The position numbers and the translations under genes were made by a program. This document shows, piece by piece, positions 52,337 through 59,573 of a stretch of 64,000 nt of DNA (positions are counted from its first letter, which is position 1; each line of letters begins with the position of its first letter). This DNA is from Natrialba sp. SSL1 (GTDB lineage Archaea > Halobacteriota > Halobacteria > Halobacteriales > Natrialbaceae): NCBI RefSeq assembly GCF_001861355.1, contig NZ_MASN01000018.1, positions 62,001 to 126,000 on the forward strand, read 5' to 3'. The notes beneath the pieces are model-generated. The model did not search any database and was not told the DNA's origin. It was given only the letters and a program-made list of their open reading frames with translations.

Positions 52337-54631
52337 ATGACCGACACACAACCACCGACCGACGAAACCGAGATTCACCAGTTAGACGAGGACACCGTCG
52401 CCCGCATCGCCGCCGGCGAGGTCGTCGAGCGGCCAGCAAGCGCCGTCAAGGAACTCGTCGAGAACAGCCTCGACGCCGGCGCGTCGAGCATCGACGTCAC
52501 CGTCGAGGCCGGCGGCACCGACCTCGTCCGCGTCGCGGACGACGGCCACGGCATGACTGAAGCCGACCTTCGCGCTGCCGTCCGCCAGCACACGACGAGC
52601 AAGATCAGCGGCCTCGACGACCTTGAGTCGGGTGTTGCCACCCTCGGCTTTCGCGGCGAAGCCCTGCACACTATCGGCTCCGTCTCGCGCCTGACCATCC
52701 AGTCGCGCCCGCAGGACGGCGACGGCGCGGGCACCGAACTCGTCTACGAGGGCGGCACCGTCGAGTCGGTCTCGCCGACCGGCTGTCCCGCGGGAACGAC
52801 AGTCGAGGTCGCGGATCTCTTCTACAATACGCCCGCCCGCCGGAAGTTCCTCAAGACGACGGCGACCGAGTTCGCCCACGTCAACCGCGTCGTCACCCGC
52901 TACGCGCTCGCCAACCCCGGGGTGTCCGTCTCGCTGACCCACGATGGCCGCGAAGTGTTCTCGACGACCGGCCAGGGCGACCTCCAGGCCGCCGTGCTCG
53001 CCGTCTACGGCCGCGAGGTCGCCTCCGCGATGATCCCCGTCGAGGCCGACGGCGAGCAACTCCCGCCGGGGCCACTCGAGTCCGTCGCCGGGCTCGTCTC
53101 CCATCCCGAGACGAATCGCGCGAGCCGAGAGTACCTGGCGACGTACGTCAACGACCGTGCGGTGACCTCGGACGCGCTTCGAGAGGGGATCATGGGCGCC
53201 TACGGGACGCAACTCGGCGGCGATCGCTACCCCTTCGTCGTGCTCTTTCACGAGGTTCCCGGCGATGCCGTCGACGTAAACGTCCACCCACGAAAGCGAG
53301 AAGTCCGCTTCGACGATGACGACGCAGTGCGCCGGCAGGTCGACTCGGCGGTCGAGAGCGCGCTGCTCGAGAACGGCCTGCTTCGCTCGCGAGCGCCGCG
53401 CGGTCGCTCGGCACCGGGCGAGGCGCGGGTGACGCCGACACAGGAGGAACTTGCAGAGCGAGCGGGTGATGGAGCCAAGACGAGTGCAGCGGAACCGAGC
53501 ACGTCCGAAGGCGACGCCGACGAGTCGGGGGTACTCGAGAGCGGAGACACAGCCAGCAGGACGAACGAGGAGACAGCCACGGGCGCTGCCGGTGGCGATC
53601 GGAAACCGGCGACACCGGATCGATCGGACGACTCGCAGTCGGCAGCGTCGGTGGACGCGACGGAGTCGTCAGCGGATGAGTCGACGGAATCGGCTGACGC
53701 CGAGTTCCAGTCGGCTGCTGAGTTCCATCCAGATGACGATTCAACGGACGATGTCTCCACCGCGTCGTCCAGTTCCCCGAGCGGTGCGGGCGGTCAGGGC
53801 GATCCGGATACAGGGACAGATACAGATACAGATACAGATACGGGTGCGAATTCGTCTCCAGTTCCGGACCCGAAACCAAATCCGGAATCCGCGGCTGCCC
53901 CCTCGATGGAGACGGCGGAAGCCACCGAGACGAAGGAGGGCAGCGGCAAGTTCGACGCCGCAACGGAACAGCGAACGCTCGCAGGCGACGCCGCAACAGG
54001 CGGAGACTACGACCACGAGTTCGACTCGCTACCGCCGCTACGAGTACTCGGCCAGCTCAGCGACACCTACCTCGTCTGCGAAACCGACGACGGCCTCGCG
54101 CTGATCGACCAGCACGCCGCCGACGAACGGGTCAACTACGAACGCCTGCGTGCTGCGTTCGGTGAGGACTCGTCCGCGCAGGCGCTGGCCTCGCCGGTCG
54201 AACTCGAGTTGACCGCGGCCGAAGCGGAGGCGTTCGCAGCCTACCGTGATGCGCTCGCCCAGCTCGGATTCTACGCGGATCGGGTCGACGACCGGACGGT
54301 AGCGGTGACGACCGTGCCGGCGGTGTTCGAGAAGACGCTCGATCCGGATCAGCTTCGAGACGTGCTCGTCTCGTTCGTCGAGGGCGACCGCGAGGCGGGC
54401 GCGGAGACGGTCGACGCGCTGGCGGACGAGTTTATCGGCGACCTGGCGTGTTATCCGTCGATTACGGGCAACACGTCGCTGACGGAGGGCTCCGTCGTCG
54501 ACCTGCTCGCGGCGCTCGACGACTGTGCAAATCCGTACGCCTGCCCGCACGGGCGGCCGGTGGTCGTGCAGTTCGACGAGGCCGAAATCGAGGATCGGTT
54601 CGAGCGGGATTATCCGGGCCACAGCGGCTGA
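52337..54631 (+). CDS. mutL: DNA mismatch repair protein MutL with endonuclease motif
   Basis: 764 residues. GHKL ATPase N-terminus (VVERPASAVKELVENSLDAG, DDGHGM, GFRGEAL), transducer domain to about residue 340, a long disordered linker (about 350-570) with hexanucleotide-encoded Asp-Thr repeats, and a dimerisation/endonuclease domain. That domain carries DQHAADERVNYE (about 590), which fits the DQHA(X)2E(X)4E metal motif, and CPHGRP (736-741). It therefore can nick DNA by itself, as MutL does in organisms without MutH. Confidence 0.97.
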   Translation: MTDTQPPTDETEIHQLDEDTVARIAAGEVVERPASAVKELVENSLDAGASSIDVTVEAGGTDLVRVADDGHGMTEADLRAAVRQHTTSKISGLDDLESGVATLGFRGEALHTIGSVSRLTIQSRPQDGDGAGTELVYEGGTVESVSPTGCPAGTTVEVADLFYNTPARRKFLKTTATEFAHVNRVVTRYALANPGVSVSLTHDGREVFSTTGQGDLQAAVLAVYGREVASAMIPVEADGEQLPPGPLESVAGLVSHPETNRASREYLATYVNDRAVTSDALREGIMGAYGTQLGGDRYPFVVLFHEVPGDAVDVNVHPRKREVRFDDDDAVRRQVDSAVESALLENGLLRSRAPRGRSAPGEARVTPTQEELAERAGDGAKTSAAEPSTSEGDADESGVLESGDTASRTNEETATGAAGGDRKPATPDRSDDSQSAASVDATESSADESTESADAEFQSAAEFHPDDDSTDDVSTASSSSPSGAGGQGDPDTGTDTDTDTDTGANSSPVPDPKPNPESAAAPSMETAEATETKEGSGKFDAATEQRTLAGDAATGGDYDHEFDSLPPLRVLGQLSDTYLVCETDDGLALIDQHAADERVNYERLRAAFGEDSSAQALASPVELELTAAEAEAFAAYRDALAQLGFYADRVDDRTVAVTTVPAVFEKTLDPDQLRDVLVSFVEGDREAGAETVDALADEFIGDLACYPSITGNTSLTEGSVVDLLAALDDCANPYACPHGRPVVVQFDEAEIEDRFERDYPGHSG
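53815..53848 (+). repeat. GATACA hexanucleotide repeat in mutL
   Basis: About five tandem copies of GATACA encode alternating Asp-Thr in the disordered linker. Units change in steps of two residues, so length variation would be tolerated. Confidence 0.85.
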
Positions 54632-54657
54632 GGTGCCGCCGCATCGGTTTTTCGTCG

Positions 54658-55884
54658 CTACTCTGCGCGGTGTGGCTCCGGCTCGTCGAGTGAGCGGACT
54701 GAGCTCTCGGAGCGGCGTTCGTGGTAGTAGAGCCAGATGCTACAGAGGAGCGCGACGAGCGCTGCACCGGTCGCAATCGCGAACGCGATCTGGTAGCCGG
54801 TTTCAGTGTAGACCCGGACGCCACCGACGAGTTCGCCGGTCCAGTAGGCGTCGAGTATCCAGCCCATCACCGTTGGGAGCATCGCCGCGCCGAAGAACGC
54901 CGCACCGTTGACGGTGCCAGTCGAGAGCCCGCTGGCACTGCTCGGGTGGCGATCCTTGACCATGGCGTAGCCGAGCAGAAACGAGCCGAGCAGCGTACCG
55001 GCCATGAAGAACGCGAGCCCGACGATGGGCAGCGGCGGATTTCCGAGAATTGCGAGCACGGCGAAGCAGGCCACGAAGCCGGTCCCGCCGGCGACCATCA
55101 GTTCGACGCGCCGACCGAGACGGTCCGAAAGCCAGCCGAACGCCGGCGGCCCGATCATGATGCCGACGCCGCCAAGCAGGGTGAACGTCGAGGCGTAGGC
55201 GACCGAGACGTCGTACAGCTGGACCACGTAGGGAATCCCCCAGAGACCGAACAGCGTGAGGTTCAGCCCGGTCGTACAGAACAGCATGATGCTGACGACC
55301 CAGATCCACCGGTCGCGGAGGATATCGGAAAGGTACGTGCGAAGCTCTGCGTTCGTCAGCGTCGGCTGTCCCGGGACGCCCTCGATCGGATCGAAGCCTG
55401 CGCTTTGGGGCGTATCGCGGACGAAGAGGAAGACGCCGATGCTCGCGACGATTCCAGCGATGCCGAGCCAGGCGATCGAACTTCGCCAGCCGACCGCATC
55501 GACGGCGAGCGCGAGCGGCGTCGTCGCGAGGACGCCCCCAACGCCGGAGACGGCGAAGGTGAGCCCGCTCATCGTGGCGAACTCGTCCGCACGGTACCAG
55601 TTCGCACAAAAGCGCAGGATGCAGACGAAGATGACGCTCCCACCAAGGCCGACGAGTCCGCGGGCCGCGATTGCGCTCAGGTAGCCGTCCGCGAATGCAA
55701 ACCAGACGACGCCGACGTTCATCACCAGCCCGCCGATCGTGGCGGTCCGTCGCGGCCCGATCCGGTCGGCGAGAATGCCCGTCGGAATCTGCATGAACGC
55801 ATACACCCAGAAGAACATCGCATGCAGCGTTCCAAGCTGTGCGCCGGTCGTCCCGAACGAAACCATGAGTTCCTCCGAGAGCAC
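54658..55884 (-). CDS. MFS transporter, N-terminus interrupted by a stop at codon 4
   Basis: A 408-codon frame from the GTG at 55884 encodes about eleven membrane helices of a major facilitator protein (GILADRIGPRRTATIGG is the A-motif). The first helix is missing from that frame but is found just upstream in the same frame, with WILWLTLGAVFLLVNLNR, and no ATG/GTG/TTG before it. The ATG at 55983 in this frame is followed by CGA CTC TGA. The natural gene therefore likely starts at 55983 and carries a nonsense codon at 55972-55974. If GTG 55884 were used, the protein would lack helix 1. Confidence 0.85.
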   Translation of the reverse strand: MLSEELMVSFGTTGAQLGTLHAMFFWVYAFMQIPTGILADRIGPRRTATIGGLVMNVGVVWFAFADGYLSAIAARGLVGLGGSVIFVCILRFCANWYRADEFATMSGLTFAVSGVGGVLATTPLALAVDAVGWRSSIAWLGIAGIVASIGVFLFVRDTPQSAGFDPIEGVPGQPTLTNAELRTYLSDILRDRWIWVVSIMLFCTTGLNLTLFGLWGIPYVVQLYDVSVAYASTFTLLGGVGIMIGPPAFGWLSDRLGRRVELMVAGGTGFVACFAVLAILGNPPLPIVGLAFFMAGTLLGSFLLGYAMVKDRHPSSASGLSTGTVNGAAFFGAAMLPTVMGWILDAYWTGELVGGVRVYTETGYQIAFAIATGAALVALLCSIWLYYHERRSESSVRSLDEPEPHRAE

Positions 55885-55971
55885 CGCCGACGAGAGCCGG
55901 TTAAGATTGACGAGCAGGAAGACGGCGCCAAGCGTCAGCCACAGTATCCAGCGCCGTCGGAGCGGGTCGGC

Positions 55972-55983
55972 TCAGAGTCGCAT
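55972..55983 (-). pseudogene. Probable original start of the MFS gene with TGA at codon 4
   Basis: ATG CGA CTC TGA on the minus strand, in frame with codons for TM1 and the rest of the transporter. A single change of the TGA would restore a full 12-helix protein. Confidence 0.6.
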
Positions 55984-56126
55984 TCGCTGGGAGTCTCCGC
56001 CGAAGCACCGAAAACGTTCACGAAGCGGAAGTATGTGCCGCCCGCTCACCGTTGGTTCGCTGCTGTCGACACTGAAACGGCACTCCAGCCCGTACCGGCT
56101 GCTATAGTAGCCACTGCAAGTCAATG

Positions 56127-56162
56127 CACACCTGATCGCCAGCCTGCTCGGCGATCAGTGTG
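56127..56162. promoter_or_regulatory. Stem-loop/operator-like inverted repeat upstream of rtcA
   Basis: CTGATCGCC (56132-56140) and GGCGATCAG (56150-56158) are a perfect 9-bp inverted repeat with a 9-bp spacer. Outside it CACA/TGTG extend the pairing by four with a one-base bulge. It abuts the TATA box of rtcA (TGTAAATAGT at 56161), so a regulator bound here would meet the promoter directly. Confidence 0.6.
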
Positions 56163-56170
56163 TAAATAGT
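56161..56170 (+). promoter_or_regulatory. TATA box of rtcA
   Basis: TGTAAATAGT, centred about 26 bp upstream of the ATG at 56191. A second A/T-rich segment (TACTATATAC) runs into the ATG itself. Confidence 0.55.
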
Positions 56171-56190
56171 TGCAGTTGTTACTATATACT

Positions 56191-57309
56191 ATGACCACGC
56201 TCGAACTCGACGGCGAACACGCCGGCGGCCAGTTCCTGCGAAGCGCGCTCGCGCTCTCTGTACTCGAGTCCAGACCGATTCGAATCGAGAACATTCGCGG
56301 CGACCGGCCGACACCGGGGTTGGGCCACCAGCATCTGGCGGTCCTCGAGACGATGGCCGAACTCACCGACGCCGGGGTGTCGGGTGCCGACCACGGCGCG
56401 GAGACCGTCGCGTTCGATCCCGGAGCGTCCCGACTCGCGGGCGGGGAGTACGCCGTCGACATCGGCACCGCCGGCAGCGTGACGCTGCTGTTTGACGCCG
56501 TCCTCCCACTGGCGACCGTACTCGAGTCCCCGCTGTCGCTGACAGTAACCGGTGGGACGGACGTGGCGTGGTCGCCGCCGCTCGACTACACGCGATACGT
56601 GAAACTGCCACTGTTGCGCCGGTTCGGCCTCACTGCGACGATCGAGTGTGAGCGGCGCGGGTTCTACCCCGATGGTGGCGGACGGGCGACGCTCCACCTC
56701 GCGCCGTCCGAAATCGAGCCACTCGACGCTCCCTCGCTGGTCGAGCGGCCGGACGTGGCTGGGCTCCGCGTGTACTCGACGGAGGCCGCCGCGCTCGCAG
56801 AGCAGGATGTCGCACATCGACAGGCTGCGGGGGCGTTGAGTCGGCTCGGACTCGAGTCGGTGGGAGCTGAGACCCCCGGCACTGACTCAGCGCTCGCCGA
56901 GTGCGAGGTCGTCGAGCGGATCGAGACGACCGCGGCAAGCGCCTGTCCCGGCTCGGCGATCGTGCTCCGACTCGAGTCCGAAGACGGCGTTCCGGTCGCG
57001 GGCTGCAGCGCACTCGGCGAGCGCGGCGTGCCGGCCGAACGCGTCGGCGAGGACGCCGCGGATGCCGCAAACCAATTTGCGGACAGTGAAGCCGCCGTTG
57101 ACCGCCACCTGGCCGATCAAATCCTCGTCTTTCTCGCACTCGCCGGCGGCCGGGTTCGCGTTCCCGCCGTCACCGATCACGTCGACTCGAGTTGCGACCT
57201 TCTCGAGTCGTTCGGCGTGCCGGTCGAGCGCGTCGGTGAGGGGACGGAAGAGACAGTTGTGATCGCCGTCGAGTCGGGCGACGAAGTCGGTGAAGTCGGC
57301 GGTGTCTGA
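56191..57309 (+). CDS. rtcA: RNA 3'-terminal phosphate cyclase
   Basis: Converts 3'-phosphate RNA ends into 2',3'-cyclic phosphates through a covalent AMP-His intermediate. 372 residues from the ATG at 56191: ELDGEHAGGQFLRSALALS, RIENIRGDRPTPGLGHQHL, FYPDGGGRATLHL, and the adenylated His in RHLADQILVFLAL. Typical archaeal length. rtcB is not present. The gene faces away from the MFS gene and has an operator-like repeat at its promoter. Confidence 0.95.
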   Translation: MTTLELDGEHAGGQFLRSALALSVLESRPIRIENIRGDRPTPGLGHQHLAVLETMAELTDAGVSGADHGAETVAFDPGASRLAGGEYAVDIGTAGSVTLLFDAVLPLATVLESPLSLTVTGGTDVAWSPPLDYTRYVKLPLLRRFGLTATIECERRGFYPDGGGRATLHLAPSEIEPLDAPSLVERPDVAGLRVYSTEAAALAEQDVAHRQAAGALSRLGLESVGAETPGTDSALAECEVVERIETTAASACPGSAIVLRLESEDGVPVAGCSALGERGVPAERVGEDAADAANQFADSEAAVDRHLADQILVFLALAGGRVRVPAVTDHVDSSCDLLESFGVPVERVGEGTEETVVIAVESGDEVGEVGGV

Positions 57310-57340
57310 ACCGACAGGGATGCTCACGTGACACCAGAAC

Positions 57341-57350
57341 AACTTATACC
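57341..57350 (+). promoter_or_regulatory. TATA box of the kdgK transcript
   Basis: AACTTATACC lies about 27 bp upstream of the ATG at 57373, not of the kdgK ATG at 57417. Transcription should therefore begin at or near 57373. Confidence 0.6.
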
Positions 57351-57372
57351 GGCAGCGTCCGATTGTCGCGAT

Positions 57373-57420
57373 ATGACTCGGACAGACGGCACCGGCCGAC
57401 GGCGGAGGGTCGACCCATGA
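57373..57420 (+). CDS. Leaderless 15-codon upstream ORF before kdgK
   Basis: ATG at 57373, 15 codons, TGA at 57418-57420 overlapping the kdgK ATG (ATGA at 57417-57420). Peptide MTRTDGTGRRRRVDP with four consecutive Arg codons (CGA CGG CGG AGG). A GGAGG Shine-Dalgarno-like sequence within the mini-ORF sits about 8 nt before the kdgK start. Whether the peptide is made is unknown. Confidence 0.45.
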   Translation: MTRTDGTGRRRRVDP

Positions 57421-58370
57421 GCGAACTCGTCACCTTCGGCGAGTCGATGCTCCGACTCTCCCCACCCGGTCACGAGCGACTCGAGAACGCGACCGAACTC
57501 GAGGTCCACGCCGGCGGCGCAGAGAGCAACGTCGCCATTGCGGCGCAGCGATTTGGGACGGACTCCACCTGGCTGTCGAAGGTTCCCGAGACGCCGCTCG
57601 GCCGACGCGTGGTCGGCGAACTCAGACAGCACGGCATCGAGACGGACGTGGTCTGGAGCCACCGCGGCCGGCAGGGGACCTACTACCTGGAGCAGGGTGG
57701 CTCACCCCGCGGCACGAACGTCATCTACGACCGCGCGGACAGCGCCATCACGACCGCCTCGGCAAGCGAGTTCAATCTCGACCTGATTCAGAACGCGCAG
57801 GTGTTCTTCACCAGCGGCATCACGCCCGCGCTCTCGGACTCACTGCGAGATGCCACGGCGAACCTACTCAAGGCGGCCAGACAGGGCGGGACGACGACCG
57901 CACTCGACTTCAACTATCGGCGCAAGCTCTGGAGTCCCGAGGAGGCCGAATCGACGATGTCCCGACTGTTCCCCGGCATCGACATCCTCGTCATCGCCGC
58001 CCGCGACGCCCGCACCGTCCTCGGCTTCGAGGGCGACCCGCGCCAGCTCGCACACAAACTCGGCTCCCAGTACAACTTCACCACCGTCGTCGTCACCCGC
58101 GGCGACGAAGGCGCAATCGGTTGGCACGACAGCGTCGTCCACGACCAGGCGGCCTACGAGACTGACACCGCCGACGCCATCGGCACCGGCGACGCCTTCA
58201 CCGGCGCGTTCATCGCCCGCCGACTCGACGGCGACGACGTCCCGACGGCACTCGAGTACGCGGCCGCGACGGCGGCACTGAAGCGGACGATTCCGGGCGA
58301 CGCGGCACTGGTTACGGAGAGGGAAGTCGAGGAGGTCGTTGCGGAGCAGGGAGAGGATATTTCGCGCTGA
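57417..58370 (+). CDS. kdgK: 2-keto-3-deoxygluconate kinase (PfkB family)
   Basis: Phosphorylates KDG to KDPG in the semi-phosphorylative Entner-Doudoroff pathway of halophiles. 317 residues from the ATG at 57417: ELVTFGESMLRLSP, AGGAESNVAIAAQRFG, TALDFNYRRKLWS, and the PfkB motif DAIGTGDAFTGAFI with catalytic Asp. Translation likely depends on the overlapping mini-ORF or on the GGAGG upstream. Confidence 0.92.
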   Translation: MSELVTFGESMLRLSPPGHERLENATELEVHAGGAESNVAIAAQRFGTDSTWLSKVPETPLGRRVVGELRQHGIETDVVWSHRGRQGTYYLEQGGSPRGTNVIYDRADSAITTASASEFNLDLIQNAQVFFTSGITPALSDSLRDATANLLKAARQGGTTTALDFNYRRKLWSPEEAESTMSRLFPGIDILVIAARDARTVLGFEGDPRQLAHKLGSQYNFTTVVVTRGDEGAIGWHDSVVHDQAAYETDTADAIGTGDAFTGAFIARRLDGDDVPTALEYAAATAALKRTIPGDAALVTEREVEEVVAEQGEDISR

Positions 58371-58546
58371 CGGCTGTTGGCTGGAAGCTGGAGTTCTGTT
58401 CTGTCCGTTGTTCCGGTCTCTCCGTGATCCGCCGCTCTCCTATGTGTCTCTCCACCAACTGTGAGACACCGACTCCAAGATGCCGACTGTGAGACACCAA
58501 GACACACCAGGCCAGTACTTTTGCCGACTACGTCTGAAATTCCATT

Positions 58547-59110
58547 ATGGACTGGACTATTCGCCAGGCACCGCCGTCGGCCGCAGCGACAATCCGGGAA
58601 ATCGCACGCGAAAGCTGGCACGCCGCCTACGACGAGTTCCTCGGCGCGTCGCAGGTCGACCGGATGATCGACGACTGGTACGAACTGGACGAACTCGAGT
58701 CCGACATCGAGAACGCAGCCGACCAAGCGGGAGCGTCGTTTCTGGTCGCCGTTCCGTCCGAGGGCGACGATGCGACCAGCGACGAGCGCGCTGGGAACGC
58801 TGCAGCCGCCGTCGGCTTCGCACACGCTGGTGTCGATCCGGACGAGCCGGACACGGCACACCTCCCGCGGCTGTACGCCCGCCCAGACGTCTGGGGAGAA
58901 GGGGTCGGGACCGTATTGATGGACCGCGTTGAAGTTGACCTGCGCTCATACAGCGAGCGACTTCGACTCACCGTCCTCGCAGATAACGAGGTCGGCGTCT
59001 CGTTCTACGAATCGCGGGGCTTCGAGCAAGTTGAAACGCGATCGTCGGATCTGGAGTCCGTGGATGGCGAGGGTGTACTCGAGGAGCACATCTACGAAAA
59101 GCCGCTGTAA
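58547..59110 (+). CDS. GNAT-family N-acetyltransferase
   Basis: 187 residues. The GNAT core: WHAAYDEFLGASQVDRM, YARPDVWGEGVGTVLMDR (acetyl-CoA pyrophosphate loop) and LADNEVGVSFYESRGFEQV. Substrate unknown. A TATA-like AGTACTTTTG sits about 27 bp upstream. Its last four codons and the following intergenic DNA are part of a 353-bp direct repeat that also occurs at 61684. Confidence 0.9.
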   Translation: MDWTIRQAPPSAAATIREIARESWHAAYDEFLGASQVDRMIDDWYELDELESDIENAADQAGASFLVAVPSEGDDATSDERAGNAAAAVGFAHAGVDPDEPDTAHLPRLYARPDVWGEGVGTVLMDRVEVDLRSYSERLRLTVLADNEVGVSFYESRGFEQVETRSSDLESVDGEGVLEEHIYEKPL

Positions 59111-59449
59111 CCCGGTTCGAAGAACCAAATCGGTTTCTCAAGCGCTATAGCGCCTTTTCGGTTTCACCTACAGCGTCTTTTCCGCTTCGTCGTCGTCGAC
59201 GATTTCGATCCCGCGGTTGTTGACCGCCATCGGATCGAGGCCGACCTCCTGCAGGAACTGCTTGTACTCGCGCTCGCACTGCTCTGCGTCCTTCTGCTTA
59301 TCACTCGCGCGATCACAGAGTTCCACGAGGTTCTCGGGCACGTCGTTCTGGTAGACGATCCAGTGGTTGATCAGGTCCGAGAGGCGGCGGATCGGGCTGG
59401 TGAAGTGGCCGTAGATCTCGAAGTTCAGCGCGTGGTGGCCACCGAACGG
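59097..59449. repeat. 353-bp direct repeat, left copy
   Basis: Matches 61684-62036 with a constant offset of 2587 bases, no gaps and roughly nine substitutions, mostly synonymous in the RNase frame. It contains the last GNAT codons and stop, the intergenic hairpin, and the final 96 codons of the RNase R gene. The match stops sharply at both ends. Confidence 0.95.
59139..59157. terminator. Hairpin between converging genes (left copy)
   Basis: AAGCGCTATAGCGCCTTTT: the palindrome GCGCTATAGCGC followed by T's on the + strand, with A's on the other side. Located between the GNAT stop and the RNase stop, it may end transcripts from both sides. An identical copy lies at 61726-61744. Confidence 0.5.
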
Positions 59450-59455
59450 AGCCAT
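59168..59455 (-). pseudogene. Truncated RNase R C-terminus (relic of duplication)
   Basis: The last 94-95 codons of the RNase gene at 61755-63053, from PFGGHHALNFEIYGHF to the stop, preceded by a few unrelated codons (MEFEMA). Without the catalytic and N-terminal parts it cannot be an RNase. Synonymous differences from the intact copy show the duplication is not brand new. Confidence 0.9.
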
Positions 59456-59540
59456 CTCAAATTCCAAAAGACAAAATTTCGCCCAGTATATTTCCTATTC
59501 AAATATGTATAGTTTTCTATCTAGTAGTTGGTACAAAAGA

Positions 59541-59550
59541 CTTTTATAAT
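59541..59550 (+). promoter_or_regulatory. TATA box of the island's first gene
   Basis: CTTTTATAAT, about 27 bp upstream of the ATG at 59574. Confidence 0.65.
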
Positions 59551-59573
59551 CCCATAGTGTATTTCCAATCGTA

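Noticed and set aside
58458-58512. Near-repeat CTGTGAGACACC twice before the GNAT gene
   Set aside because: Only two copies about 30 bp apart, imperfect, and no association with a feature; probably a small duplication.
59111-59126. GGTTCGAAGAACC resembling a tRNA T-arm (and its copy at 61698)
   Set aside because: No acceptor stem, D-arm or anticodon arm can be folded around it; it is a small hairpin between converging genes.
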